Assembly (NCBI RefSeq): GCF_000495855.1
Contig: NZ_AWGF01000011.1
Span: forward strand, 62,001-126,000
Reading direction: 5' to 3'
Source: Asticcacaulis sp. YBE204
GTDB lineage: Bacteria; Pseudomonadota; Alphaproteobacteria; Caulobacterales; Caulobacteraceae
DNA: 64,000 nucleotides
Shown here: positions 43,281 through 52,048 of the stretch, in pieces
Position numbering within the stretch: position 1 is the stretch's first letter
How the letters are laid out: the number at the start of each line of letters is the position of its first letter
Program-made: the position numbers and the translations under genes
Notes under the pieces: generated by a model
Databases searched by the model: none
Told to the model about the DNA's origin: nothing
What the model saw: the letters and a program-made list of their open reading frames with translations, nothing else

Positions 43281-44456
43281 ATGGCCGTCAATACCAAGAA
43301 CCAGATCCTCACGCCGACCGATCCGTTCAACATCCATCCGCTGCTGCAACATCAGTCGGCGGCGCTGGGGGCGGATCGTAACGATTACCTCGCCGCCATC
43401 GACGGCCTGATCGACAACCTCGTCAATATCGAGGACACGTCGGGCGAGTTCCTGCTGCGTCTGACCGACGGTCGCGTGATCGATACCAAGGCGTGGCACG
43501 GCTTTGAATGGACGCAGGGCATCGGCCTGTACGGCATGTACAAGGTGTGGGAGATGACCGGCGACAAAAAAGCCTGGGACATCATGATTAACTGGTTCGA
43601 GGACCGGTTCAAGGAAGGCTCGCCGTCGCGCAATATCAACACCGTCGCGCCGTTCCTGACGCTGGCCTACCTCTATGAGCGCACGGGCGACCGCCGTTAC
43701 CTGCCTTACCTCGATGTCTGGGCCGAGTGGGTCTATAACGAGCTGCCGCGCACCGAAGAGGGCGGTTTCCAGCACATCGTCTATAACAGCGTCAACAATC
43801 AGCAGATGTGGGACGACACCCTGATGATGTCGGTCGTGCCGCTGGCCAAGATCGGCCTGCTGCTCAACCGCCCGCACTATGTCGAAGAGGCCAAGCGCCA
43901 GTTCCTCATCCACATCAAGTACCTGACCGACCGCAAGACCGGCCTGTGGTTCCACGGCTGGACCTTCGACGGACGTCACAACTTTGCCGACGCCCTGTGG
44001 GGTCGCGGCAATTCGTGGGTCACGATCGTGATTCCGGAATTTATCGAACTGCTCGACCTGCCGAAGGACGACGCCTTCCGCATGTTCCTGATCGAAACGC
44101 TGGAAGCGCAGGTCAAGGCGCTGGCCAAGGTTCAGGCCCCGTCGGGCCTGTGGCGCACCATCCTCGACGACGAGACGTCGTATGAGGAAGCCGCCGCCTC
44201 CGCGGGTTTCGCCTATGGTATCCTCAAGGCCGTGCGTAAGGGCTATATCTCGAAAGAGTACGAAGCCATCGGCATCAAGGGTGCCAAGGCCGTCCGTGCC
44301 CACATCAACGACGCGGGCGAACTGACTCAGGTGTCGTTCGGCACGCCGGTGTTCAATTCGATTCAGGAATACAAGGACATTCCGCTGACCTCCATGCCGT
44401 TCGGTCAGGCCATGGCCTTGCTGACCATGGGTGAGTTCCTGTATCGGTTTATTTAA
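43281..44456 (+). CDS. GH105 unsaturated rhamnogalacturonyl hydrolase
   Basis: This 391-residue alpha/alpha-barrel enzyme of the YteR/RhiN type hydrates the C4-C5 double bond of unsaturated galacturonic acid. It thereby frees that sugar from rhamnose in oligosaccharides left by rhamnogalacturonan lyases. Marks are TKAWHGFEWTQGIGLYGMYKVW, the catalytic Asp in MWDDTLMMS (D178/D179) and WGRGNSW. There is no signal peptide, so it acts in the cytoplasm. It starts 8 bp after the GH35 stop codon, in one operon with the transporter. Confidence 0.92.
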   Translation: MAVNTKNQILTPTDPFNIHPLLQHQSAALGADRNDYLAAIDGLIDNLVNIEDTSGEFLLRLTDGRVIDTKAWHGFEWTQGIGLYGMYKVWEMTGDKKAWDIMINWFEDRFKEGSPSRNINTVAPFLTLAYLYERTGDRRYLPYLDVWAEWVYNELPRTEEGGFQHIVYNSVNNQQMWDDTLMMSVVPLAKIGLLLNRPHYVEEAKRQFLIHIKYLTDRKTGLWFHGWTFDGRHNFADALWGRGNSWVTIVIPEFIELLDLPKDDAFRMFLIETLEAQVKALAKVQAPSGLWRTILDDETSYEEAAASAGFAYGILKAVRKGYISKEYEAIGIKGAKAVRAHINDAGELTQVSFGTPVFNSIQEYKDIPLTSMPFGQAMALLTMGEFLYRFI

Positions 44457-44461
44457 TTTCC

Positions 44462-44574
44462 CTTCTCCCCGTTTACGGGGAGAAGGTGGCCGACAGGCCG
44501 GATGAGGGGCAATGAGACGGCGGACATCTGCCCCTCACCCCAGCCCTCTCCCCGCAGGCGGGGAGAGGGGGTTA
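44462..44574. repeat. Family C palindrome between GH105 and transporter genes
   Basis: CTTCTCCCC, loop GTTTAC and GGGGAGAAG form a hairpin, then GTGGCCGACAGGCCGGATGAGGGG. The second arm is CCCCTCACCCCAGCCC with CTCTCCCC and GGGGAGAGGGGG. It lies within the operon. Confidence 0.78.
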
Positions 44575-44594
44575 TTGACGGGGAGTGAAACGAC

Positions 44595-46211
44595 ATGGCC
44601 GAAGCGCCGACGGTACGTAAACCAAGCTGGATCAACTACTGGGGCTGGGGCTCCGGCGACCTTTTGGGGGCCGGCGCGCAAGCCGTCATCACCGGCTGGT
44701 TGTTCTATTTCTTCACCACCTACTGCGACCTGAGCGCCGGTGAAGCGGGGATGATCCTCGGCCTGCCGCGTCTGCTGGAAGCGATCACCTGTCCGCTGAT
44801 CGGTTATATCTCGGACAATCTGCGTCACACCAAGATCGGGCGCACGATCGGGCGGCGCAAGATATTCCTGATGATCACCGTGCCGTTGCTGCCGTCATTC
44901 GCCCTGCTCTTCGTGACGGGTCAGACCTTCTGGTATTACCTGTTCGCCTTCATCTTCTTCGAATTCGTCTATACGATGTTCCTGATCCCGTGGGAAACGC
45001 TCGCCGCGGAAATGACCAAGGATTACAAAGAGAAAGCCAAGTTCGCCGGGGCGCGCATGATCGTGGCTCAGGCCTCGGCCATCCTCGCCTCGTTCATGCC
45101 GATCCTGACCGGCATGGTGGCCGGGCAAGGGTCGCCGAACATCTTCCTCGTCATGGCGGCCATCTTCGGCATCCTGTTCTCGATCGTCGTCATTCTGGTG
45201 CTGGTCTTCTCGTGGGAACGTCCCTATACCGCCGACGAACTGGCTTATCAGGGCGATCCCCCGTCGCTCAAGGCCGCGCTGATGATCCCGGTCAAGATGT
45301 TCGGCGATCTGTTCTCGACCTTGCGTCTGCGCGCCTTCCGTCAGCACATCAGCATCTATCTGGGTGGATACCTGTCGCAGGATATCTTCAACACCGCTTT
45401 CCCGATCTTCGTGACTACGGTTCTGGCGGCGGGTGCCGTCCTGTCCAAGGCCGACGCGACGCCGCTGATTTCGGGCATGATGGTGACCATGTACATCGCC
45501 CAGCTGATCTCGGTGATGATCGCGCTGCAAGTGGTCATCAAGACCGGGCCGACCGTTGCCTACCGCATCGCCATCTGCTTCGTGATCGCCGCGGTTCTGC
45601 TGTTCCTCGCCTTCTACCTGACACAGCCCGCCGGGTTCGGTGCCGGTCTGGCGGCGCTCGACGGCAACATTCTGGTCGCTTTCAGCCAGTCGAATTTCGG
45701 TCTGCTGTTCTGGCTGTTCGTGCCTATCATCCTCGCCGGTCTCGGTCGCGGGACGCTGAACTTCGTGCCGTGGTCGGTCTATAACTACCTGCCGGACGTC
45801 GACGAAGCCGTGACGGGTCAGCGCCGCGAAGGTATCTTCGCCGGGGTCATGACCTTTACGCGTAAAGCGGCGCAATCGGCGGCGCTGGTTGCGACCGGCT
45901 GGGTGATCGACGCGGGCGGCTATGTGCCAACGCCGAAAGAGGCCACCGAGTTCGCTACCCAGACGCCCGACGCCATCCATACGATCGTTCTGGTCATGGT
46001 CGGCGGCCCGATCCTGATGATGATCCTGGGCGCGTGGATTTCATGGGCATTCAAGCTCAACGCCAGAACCCACGCGGTGCTGGTGCATGAGGTCGAGCGT
46101 CTGCGCGCCGGGGAAACCGAGCCCGAGTCCGAGGAAAGCCGCCGGATCGTCGAAGATCTGACCGGCTGGAAGTTCGCGCACCTCTGGGGCCGCAAGCCGA
46201 AGAAGGGCTAA
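44595..46211 (+). CDS. GPH-type sugar:cation symporter (MFS)
   Basis: This 538-residue inner-membrane transporter has about 12 helices and belongs to the glycoside-pentoside-hexuronide family. Marks are SGDLLGAGAQAVITGWLFYFFTTYCDLSAGEAGMILGLPRLLEAITCPLIGYISDN and IGRRKIFL in the first half, and PWSVYNYLPDVDEAVTGQRREGIFAG in the second. The position after GH105 points to uptake of unsaturated rhamnogalacturonan disaccharides or similar uronides. The substrate is inferred from context. Confidence 0.9.
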   Translation: MAEAPTVRKPSWINYWGWGSGDLLGAGAQAVITGWLFYFFTTYCDLSAGEAGMILGLPRLLEAITCPLIGYISDNLRHTKIGRTIGRRKIFLMITVPLLPSFALLFVTGQTFWYYLFAFIFFEFVYTMFLIPWETLAAEMTKDYKEKAKFAGARMIVAQASAILASFMPILTGMVAGQGSPNIFLVMAAIFGILFSIVVILVLVFSWERPYTADELAYQGDPPSLKAALMIPVKMFGDLFSTLRLRAFRQHISIYLGGYLSQDIFNTAFPIFVTTVLAAGAVLSKADATPLISGMMVTMYIAQLISVMIALQVVIKTGPTVAYRIAICFVIAAVLLFLAFYLTQPAGFGAGLAALDGNILVAFSQSNFGLLFWLFVPIILAGLGRGTLNFVPWSVYNYLPDVDEAVTGQRREGIFAGVMTFTRKAAQSAALVATGWVIDAGGYVPTPKEATEFATQTPDAIHTIVLVMVGGPILMMILGAWISWAFKLNARTHAVLVHEVERLRAGETEPESEESRRIVEDLTGWKFAHLWGRKPKKG

Positions 46212-46230
46212 GTTCAGCCTCCGCCAACAA

Positions 46231-46260
46231 AAAAGCCGCTCCTCACGGGGCGGCTTTTTA
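46231..46260 (+). terminator. Terminator after the transporter gene
   Basis: AAAAGCCGC and GCGGCTTTTT form the stem around TCCTCACGG. It ends the plus-strand operon. Confidence 0.83.
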
Positions 46261-46266
46261 CATTTT

Positions 46267-46413
46267 ATACTCCCCCGCCACGCGGGGGAGGTGGCACGCG
46301 AAAGCGTGACGGAGGGGGGCCTTGCGGTCTTTGCCAGAAAAGGCCCCCACCACCGCATCTCAATCGCTACGCGATCTCGTGCGGTCCCCCTCCCCAACAA
46401 GTTGGGGAGGTAT
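46267..46413. repeat. Dispersed intergenic palindrome, family A
   Basis: It starts ATACTCCCCC with a GCCACGCGGGGGAGG hairpin, a CACGC/GCGTG inner hairpin, GACGGAGGGGGGCC, the mirror GGCCCCCACCACCGC, a GAT-rich inner hairpin and GCGGTCCCCCTCCCC, and ends GGGAGGTAT. Confidence 0.85.
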
Positions 46414-46421
46414 GATTTTTG

Positions 46422-47330
46422 TCAGAGCGCAATCCCCAGCCGATACAGCCGGTTGGCATTGCCCGCAAACATGGCCAGACGCTCGGCTTCACTGAAATCG
46501 CTGGTCACCGCGTCGAAGCTGTTCATGATCGTCGCATAGTCCGAGAACAGCTTGTCGGTCGGCACATCCGACGCGAACATCACGCGGTCGACGCCGAAAA
46601 TCTCGATGGTCTTCAACACGATCGGGCGGATGCTCTCGGTCGTCCATTGGCGCTCGGCAAAGCCCATGCCGGAGATCTTGACCGAGACATGCGGCACGGC
46701 GGCCAGACGGCGCATACCGGCTTCCCAGCGCGCCATATGGCCCTCGCCGTCATTGACCGGCATCCCGGCGTGATTGAGCATGACGGGGATGTCCGGATGC
46801 TTCGCCGCGAGGTCGGCGGCAGCCGCCATCTGGTTGGTATAGATTTGCAGGTCGAAGGACAGGTTATACTTGGCCAGCAGCGCATAACCGGCCTGCCATT
46901 GCGGGTCGTCGAGCAGGTTCTGCGGCGTGTAGGTGAAATAGCTGTCCGGGTGCCAGTTGAGGATATGGCGGATACCGCGCACCGCCGGGTAACGGCTGTG
47001 GGCCGCCAGAAGCGTTTCGACCTCAGGGTCGTTGAGCGCCGCAAAGGCCACAATACCCGTGGGGATGCCCGTCTCGTCCGACAGGCGTTGCAGCCACTGG
47101 GTCTCGGTCAGGGCGTCGTCACCGTGAGCCCCGGCATCGATATGGACCGTGCCGCGCACGTCGAAGCCCGTGGCGTCGGCTTGGTAATGCGAGGGGAGGT
47201 AGGTCGAGGCGATGGCCTCGGTCGAGCCGTTGACGCCTGAATCGTCGAACGGGGCCGAGAGCCAGCCGTACCGAAGCAGGTCAAGGTCCCACAGGTGGAT
47301 GTGTGCGTCGATGAAAGGCAGTTTAGTCAT
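46422..47330 (-). CDS. L-rhamnono-lactonase-type amidohydrolase
   Basis: This 302-residue amidohydrolase family 2 TIM barrel has the metal motif FIDAHIHLWD, histidines in HILNWHP and MLNHAGMP, and the catalytic Asp in VMFASDVPT. It is probably the LRA2-like lactonase that opens L-rhamnono-gamma-lactone. The placement after the dehydratase, hydrolase and dehydrogenase genes supports this role. L-fuconolactonases share the fold and are the main alternative. Confidence 0.85.
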   Translation of the reverse strand: MTKLPFIDAHIHLWDLDLLRYGWLSAPFDDSGVNGSTEAIASTYLPSHYQADATGFDVRGTVHIDAGAHGDDALTETQWLQRLSDETGIPTGIVAFAALNDPEVETLLAAHSRYPAVRGIRHILNWHPDSYFTYTPQNLLDDPQWQAGYALLAKYNLSFDLQIYTNQMAAAADLAAKHPDIPVMLNHAGMPVNDGEGHMARWEAGMRRLAAVPHVSVKISGMGFAERQWTTESIRPIVLKTIEIFGVDRVMFASDVPTDKLFSDYATIMNSFDAVTSDFSEAERLAMFAGNANRLYRLGIAL

Positions 47331-47344
47331 TTGGGCCTCGTTAA

Positions 47345-47470
47345 AGTTCCTCCTCTGATTTCAGGGGAGGTGGCTTTTGACGTGAAGCGGCAAAAGACGG
47401 TGGGGTTAACAACCGACGCATAACCCCCCTCCGGCTAAAGCCGGGGTCCCCCCTGATATCAAGGGGGATG
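47345..47470. repeat. Dispersed intergenic palindrome, degenerate variant
   Basis: CCTCCTCTGA and TCAGGGGAGG form the first hairpin, with TTTTGACGTGAAGCGGCAAAAGACGG, a spacer, CCCCCCTCCGGC/GCCGGGG, and a CCCCCCTTGATATCA-like final hairpin. It lies between two genes of the rhamnose operon. Confidence 0.65.
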
Positions 47471-47479
47471 CTTGGAAAA

Positions 47480-48226
47480 TTAGAACGTCGTGCGGCCGCC
47501 CGACGTGTCGAAGGTCGAGGCCGTGGTGAACGAGCACTCTTCCGACGCCATGAAGGTCACCATGGCCGCCGATTCGTCAACGATGCCGAGACGGCCCATC
47601 GGGATCTTCGAGCGCATATATTCGACCTGCGACGGCGGCAGTTGCGCCAGGATCGGCGACTCGAAGGTCGCCGGGGTCAGGGCGTTGACGATGACGCCCT
47701 TGGTGGCCAGTTCCTTGCCGAGCGACTTGGTGAAGCCGATCACGCCCGCCTTGGAGGCCGAATAGGCCGAGGCGTTCGGATTGCCTTCCTTGCCCGCGAC
47801 CGAGGCCACGTTGACGATACGGCCATAGCCGTTTTCCAGCATGTAAGGGATGATCTCACGGTTGCAGTAGAACAGGCCGTTGAGATTGATATCCATCACC
47901 TTGAGCCACGAATCGACGGGGAATTCCCACACCGGCACGGTGGCACCGGTGATGCCCGCCGACGCGATCAGGATGTCGATCTTGCCGAGGATCTCAGCCG
48001 ACTTCTTGGCGGCGGCGGAGACTTCCTCAAGCTTCGAGACGTCCAGCGCCACAAAACCGGCAGCGCCGATTTCCTTGGCGGTGGCTTCCAGCAGGTCGGC
48101 GTTCAGGTCCCACAGGACGACCTTGCCGCCCTCAGAGATGATGCGGGCGGCAGCGGCCTTACCGAGGCCACCGGCAGCGCCGGTGATGACGGCGCAACGG
48201 CCAGCATAACGTTCAGCGTAAGCCAT
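47480..48226 (-). CDS. SDR dehydrogenase, probably 2-keto-3-deoxy-L-rhamnonate 4-dehydrogenase
   Basis: This 248-residue short-chain dehydrogenase has the NAD-binding site TGAAGGLG, the NAG-like ASAG, and catalytic Tyr and Lys in SAYSASKAG. It is probably the LRA5-like enzyme that oxidises 2-keto-3-deoxy-L-rhamnonate to the 2,4-diketo acid used by the next enzyme. It overlaps the hydrolase gene by one base (TAATG). Substrate assignment is by gene context. Confidence 0.83.
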   Translation of the reverse strand: MAYAERYAGRCAVITGAAGGLGKAAAARIISEGGKVVLWDLNADLLEATAKEIGAAGFVALDVSKLEEVSAAAKKSAEILGKIDILIASAGITGATVPVWEFPVDSWLKVMDINLNGLFYCNREIIPYMLENGYGRIVNVASVAGKEGNPNASAYSASKAGVIGFTKSLGKELATKGVIVNALTPATFESPILAQLPPSQVEYMRSKIPMGRLGIVDESAAMVTFMASEECSFTTASTFDTSGGRTTF

Positions 48227-49098
48227 TACTCAATGATCTCCAGGCCTTCGAGGGTGAACGGCACGACGGTCTGGCGCTGTTCGCCGAGGCCGGTGATGCC
48301 GAGGTGCATGGTGTCGCCCGCGTTCAGATAGATCGCGGTCGGCTTCTGGCCTTCGCCGACCCCGGGAGGCGTGCCGGTTATGACGAGGTCGCCCGGTTGC
48401 AGGGTAATGAACTGCGAGATGTAGCTGATGCAGTGGGCAACGTTGAAGATCAGGGTCTTGGTGTTGCCTGTCTGACGGCGGACGCCGTTGACGTCGAGGA
48501 ACATGTCGAGGTTATGCACGTCGCCGATTTCGTCCGGCGTGACCAGCCACGGACCGGTCGGGCAGAAGGTGTCGGCGCCCTTGCCCTTGACCCACTGCGT
48601 GCCGCGCTCCTTCTGGAAGGCGCGCTCGGAAATGTCGTTGACCAGCACGTAACCGGCGACGTGATCGAGCGCGGTGGCTTCGTCCACGTAACGGCAGGTC
48701 TTGCCGATGATCAGGCCCAGTTCGACTTCCCAGTCGAGCTTGGTCGCGTCGCGCGGCTTGATGACCACGTCGTTGGGCCCAGTCAGCGAGGTGATGGCCT
48801 TGGTGAAGAAGATCGGCTCCGGCGGCACGGGCAGACCGGCTTCGGCGGCGTGGTCGGCGTAGTTCAGGCCCACCGCGATGATCTTGTTGATCTTGTTGAC
48901 CGGGACGCCGTACCGGACGTCGCCTTCGACGACCGGCAGGGCCGACACGTCGGTGGCCTTCAGACCGGCCAGCTTCGACAGGCGGACTTCTTCGGGGGTG
49001 ATGTCGGCGACGACCGAGGACAGGTCGCGCAGCTTGCCGTCGGCATCGATAACGCCGGGCTTTTCCTGACCCTGCGGGCCAAAACGGACGAGTTTCAT
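48226..49098 (-). CDS. Fumarylacetoacetate hydrolase family, probably 2,4-diketo-3-deoxy-L-rhamnonate hydrolase
   Basis: This 290-residue FAH-fold enzyme has the metal site in KLDWEVELGLIIGKTCRY and later DLVITGTPPGVGEGQKP. In the diketo-hydrolase route (LRA6) it cleaves 2,4-diketo-3-deoxy-L-rhamnonate to pyruvate and L-lactate, giving a non-phosphorylating end to rhamnose breakdown. ATG 49098 follows AAAGGAT at a good distance. The neighbours give the substrate; the fold alone would not. Confidence 0.88.
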   Translation of the reverse strand: MKLVRFGPQGQEKPGVIDADGKLRDLSSVVADITPEEVRLSKLAGLKATDVSALPVVEGDVRYGVPVNKINKIIAVGLNYADHAAEAGLPVPPEPIFFTKAITSLTGPNDVVIKPRDATKLDWEVELGLIIGKTCRYVDEATALDHVAGYVLVNDISERAFQKERGTQWVKGKGADTFCPTGPWLVTPDEIGDVHNLDMFLDVNGVRRQTGNTKTLIFNVAHCISYISQFITLQPGDLVITGTPPGVGEGQKPTAIYLNAGDTMHLGITGLGEQRQTVVPFTLEGLEIIE

Positions 49099-49116
49099 TT
49101 AAAAATATCCTTTGTG

Positions 49117-49222
49117 TAATTCCCCCTCATCCGGCCTATCGGCCACCTTCTCCCCACAGGGAGAAGGTGGCCGATAAAAAAGCCCCCTCTCCCGAGGGGG
49201 AGAGGGTTGGGGTGAGGGGGCT
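49117..49222. repeat. Family C palindrome inside the rhamnose operon
   Basis: CCCCCTCATCCGGCC with GGCCACCTTCTCCCC and GGGAGAAGGTGGCC form one nested hairpin. CCCCCTCTCCC and GGGGGAGAGGG form a second, followed by TTGGGGTGAGGGGGC. Confidence 0.77.
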
Positions 49223-49230
49223 TAACGCAC

Positions 49231-50427
49231 TCAGTGTTCGTAGGGACGATAAAGCTTTACTTCGGGGTTCAATTCGACGCCAAAGCCCGGCTTGTCAAGC
49301 GCGGTGACCTTCATGCGGCCATTTTCCGGAATGGGCTCGCCCAGCAATTGCGGGTGGAACATCGGGGCGACGTGGTCGGCCTTGGGGGCCATCATCAGGA
49401 ACTCGGCGAAGGGCGAGTTGTGACGCGTGATGACGAAGTGGTAGCTGTACACCGACGAGCCGTGCGGCACGACCAGCGTGCCCTTGGCGTCGGCCAGGGC
49501 CGAGATCTTCAGCAGTTCGGTGACGCCGCCGCACCAGCCGACGTCGGGCTGGATGATGTCGCAGCAGTCCATCTCAAGCAGCATACGGAAGCCCCAGCGG
49601 GTCGATTCGTGCTCGCCCGTGGTGACCAGCATGCCCGGAGGGGCGTTTTTCTTCAGTTGCTGATAGCCCCAGTAGTCGTCGGGGTTGATGGCTTCTTCGA
49701 TCCACTTGAGGCCATATTCGTGGCACTTGTGCGCCAGACGCGTCGCGTAGTTGACGTCGAGTGCCATCCAGCAGTCGTACATCAGCCAGAAGTCTTCACC
49801 GACCTTCGAGCGCATGTCGGCAATCAGTTCGACGTTCTTCTTGAGGCCTTCGTCGCCTTCGATCGGGCCGTGATACAGCGGCATCTTGCCGCCGATGAAG
49901 CCCATCTCCTTGGCGAGGTCCGGACGCGCGCCGGTGGCGTAGAATTGCAGTTCGTCGCGCACCGCGCCACCCAGCATGTGATAGACCGGCTCCTGACGCA
50001 GCTTGCCCATCAGGTCCCACAGGGCGAGGTCGACGCCGGAAATGGCGTTCACGACGATGCCCTTGCGACCATAATATTGCGAACCGAAATACATCTGATC
50101 CCAGATGCGCTCGTATTCAAACGGGTTGCGGCCTTCGAGGAAGCGCGCGAAGTGCTTTTCGACGAGGTAGCAGGCGGGCTCGCCGCCGGTGGTCACCGCG
50201 AAACCAATCGTGCCGTCATCGGCTTCGATTTCGACGACCAGCGTGCCCAGCACGTTGATGCCGAACGACTTGCGCGACTGACGATATTCGGGATAGCGCC
50301 CCATCGAGGTGGCGATGTGATTGTCGATCCAGTGGCCTTCGCCCTGATCGTGATAGTCGGCGCCACCGCCGCCTTCGCCGCCCTTGATGACGAACGCGCG
50401 CACGTGCTTGATCTTGGGGTAACCCAT
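49231..50427 (-). CDS. rhmD: L-rhamnonate dehydratase
   Basis: This 398-residue enolase-superfamily member of the RhmD (LRA3) type dehydrates L-rhamnonate to 2-keto-3-deoxy-L-rhamnonate. Marks are [45 protein letters not shown], typical of Rhm[19 protein letters not shown] with metal ligands, [15 protein letters not shown] and the barrel end [14 protein letters not shown] with the catalytic His. The start at 50427 follows AAAAGG. It heads the minus-strand operon of four genes. Confidence 0.93.
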   Translation of the reverse strand: MGYPKIKHVRAFVIKGGEGGGGADYHDQGEGHWIDNHIATSMGRYPEYRQSRKSFGINVLGTLVVEIEADDGTIGFAVTTGGEPACYLVEKHFARFLEGRNPFEYERIWDQMYFGSQYYGRKGIVVNAISGVDLALWDLMGKLRQEPVYHMLGGAVRDELQFYATGARPDLAKEMGFIGGKMPLYHGPIEGDEGLKKNVELIADMRSKVGEDFWLMYDCWMALDVNYATRLAHKCHEYGLKWIEEAINPDDYWGYQQLKKNAPPGMLVTTGEHESTRWGFRMLLEMDCCDIIQPDVGWCGGVTELLKISALADAKGTLVVPHGSSVYSYHFVITRHNSPFAEFLMMAPKADHVAPMFHPQLLGEPIPENGRMKVTALDKPGFGVELNPEVKLYRPYEH

Positions 50428-50498
50428 CTTAGAAGCCTTTTTAACCCTGCATGTCGAAAGCGGAGCCGGATATCCGGCAATGATCGATTTGTGGCAGT

Positions 50499-50550
50499 TA
50501 TGCTCATTTGTGAGCGCAAAAACCGTTGCCAATCGCTATATTCCAATATA
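50499..50550. promoter_or_regulatory. Candidate operators upstream of rhmD
   Basis: TATGCTCATTTGTGA (50499-50513) contains GCTCA and TGAGC as an inverted repeat and resembles the site at 39214. TATATTCCAATATA (50537-50550) is a 6-bp inverted repeat with a 2-bp centre. Both lie between rhmD and the IclR remnant gene. Confidence 0.45.
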
Positions 50551-50580
50551 TGAAATTAACCTATAGCTTATCAAGCAAAA

Positions 50581-50608
50581 AACGTCAGCCGCGAACGTCA
50601 AAACGTCA
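50581..50608 (+). repeat. Three AACGTCA direct repeats before the IclR remnant
   Basis: AACGTCA occurs at 50581, 50594 and 50602. The set lies 22 bp before the ATG and may be a regulator binding site. Confidence 0.4.
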
Positions 50609-50629
50609 AATCACGGGCCTCAAAGCACA

Positions 50630-50908
50630 ATGATCAAAGACACGGATGTTCAGACGAAATCGGTCAGCGGCAGCCAGACCCTGGTGCGCGGCCTGATGAT
50701 CGTCGAGGCCGTGGCGTCGGGGCTTGTGACGCTGAACGATATCGCCGAACGTGCCGGTCTGGCCCGCTCCACGGCCTACCGGCTGGCCTCGACGCTCGTC
50801 GAGCAGGGCTATCTCAGCGTCGCCCCGCGTGACGCGGGCGGCGGCGGGTATCGTCTGGGGGATAAGTTTTTGCGCCTGTCGCAACAGGCGAATGGCGCGA
50901 ATGGTTAA
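50630..50908 (+). CDS. IclR-type helix-turn-helix protein lacking the effector domain
   Basis: The 92-residue product covers only the winged helix of IclR regulators ([56 protein letters not shown]). The usual effector-binding domain of about 170 residues is missing. The reading frame stops four codons before a family B palindrome at 50912. It may be a decayed gene or still act as a short DNA-binding protein. Its position, divergent from rhmD, is that of a rhamnose-pathway regulator. Confidence 0.75.
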   Translation: MIKDTDVQTKSVSGSQTLVRGLMIVEAVASGLVTLNDIAERAGLARSTAYRLASTLVEQGYLSVAPRDAGGGGYRLGDKFLRLSQQANGANG

Positions 50909-50911
50909 AAA

Positions 50912-50967
50912 GCGCGTTCCAAAAAGTGTACATGATGCTTTCTTGGGGTTTTTGGAATCAAACGCGC
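50912..50967. repeat. Family B palindrome after the IclR remnant
   Basis: GCGCGTTCCAAAAA on the left pairs with TTTTTGGAA and ACGCGC on the right, around GTGTACATGATGC. It shares the CCAAAAAGTGT core with the copy at 61437. Confidence 0.65.
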
Positions 50968-50981
50968 GACAAGAGTAATCC

Positions 50982-51009
50982 GGATCACTTTCCGAATGGA
51001 AAGTGATCC
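50982..51009. repeat. Perfect 12-bp hairpin before the rhamnose dehydrogenase gene
   Basis: GGATCACTTTCC, loop GAAT and GGAAAGTGATCC. There is no T-run, so it is not a normal terminator. It lies 65 bp before the next gene. Confidence 0.65.
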
Positions 51010-51074
51010 AACTACAATCGATTGGAAACGCGGGGGTGGGATCAACGCTTCCCGGTAATACAGAGAGAAAAGAC

Positions 51075-51854
51075 ATGCTACTCAAAGACAAGGTTTTGCT
51101 GGTTACCGGCGGCTCCAAGGGCATCGGTCGCGGCATCGCGGTCGCCGCCGCGCGTCATGGCGCGAAGATCGGCATCAATTTCGCCGGTGACGAAGCTTCG
51201 GCCCAGTCCGCTGTCGAGGAAATCAAGGCCGCCGGCGGGCAGGCTTTTGCGCTGCGCGGCGACGTGTCGAAGCCGGAATCGGCCACGGCCTTTGTGGCTG
51301 CCGCCGTCGAAGCCTATGGCCGCGTCGATATCTTCGTCAACAATGCCGGCATCTGCCCGTTCCACGGCTTCCTCGACATGCCGGTCGAAACGGTGGATCG
51401 CACCATCGCCGTCAACCTGAACGGCGCTTACTATATGTGTCAGGCTGCTGCCAACCAGATGGTCAAACAGGGCAAGGGCGCAAACGGCTTCGCCGGTTCG
51501 ATCGTCGCCGTCTCGTCGATCTCGGCGCTAGTCGGTGGTGAGTACCAGACGCACTACACGCCGACCAAGGCGGGCGTCCTGTCGCTGATGCAATCGACGG
51601 CCATCGCGCTGGGCAAGCACGGCATCCGCTGCAACGCTGTCCTGCCGGGCACCATCCTGACCGACATCAACAAGGACGATCTGGCCGATGTCAAGAAGCG
51701 CGAATATATGGAAGCGCGCATCCCGCTCGGCCGTCTGGGTCAGCCGGAAGATCTTGCCGGTCCCGTCATCTTCCTCGCCTCGGACGAACTGGCCGGTTAC
51801 GTCACCGGCGCGTCGCTGCTGGTCGACGGCGGCATGTTCGTGAACCTGCAATAG
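51075..51854 (+). CDS. SDR dehydrogenase, probably L-rhamnose 1-dehydrogenase
   Basis: This 259-residue short-chain dehydrogenase has the cofactor site TGGSKGIG, NNAG, and catalytic Tyr and Lys in THYTPTKAG. The overall sequence style (MLLKDKVLLVTGGSKGIGRGIAVAAARHGAKIGINFAGDE) matches LRA1-type L-rhamnose 1-dehydrogenases. It would oxidise L-rhamnose to the lactone, the first step of the non-phosphorylating route. ATG 51075 follows AGAGAG. A related 3-ketoacyl reductase function cannot be excluded on sequence alone. Confidence 0.83.
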   Translation: MLLKDKVLLVTGGSKGIGRGIAVAAARHGAKIGINFAGDEASAQSAVEEIKAAGGQAFALRGDVSKPESATAFVAAAVEAYGRVDIFVNNAGICPFHGFLDMPVETVDRTIAVNLNGAYYMCQAAANQMVKQGKGANGFAGSIVAVSSISALVGGEYQTHYTPTKAGVLSLMQSTAIALGKHGIRCNAVLPGTILTDINKDDLADVKKREYMEARIPLGRLGQPEDLAGPVIFLASDELAGYVTGASLLVDGGMFVNLQ

Positions 51855-52048
51855 GTTGCGGTTTGTAGGACAAATTATTGTTTGAATGCAGGGGCCGGTA
51901 GCGATACCGGCCCTTTGTCTTGACCGGTTAAAATATCGCCGCGAATGTCTCATTACGTGGTGACACATCCCTTAAACCGGGATATGTCGCTTGACCAAAG
52001 GTTCAGACCTCTCCTCACAAAATTCGACCCTTCAAAGGACGTGATATT

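Noticed and set aside
50969-51010. Terminator for the IclR remnant
   Set aside because: The 12-bp stem is perfect, but no T-run follows on either strand.
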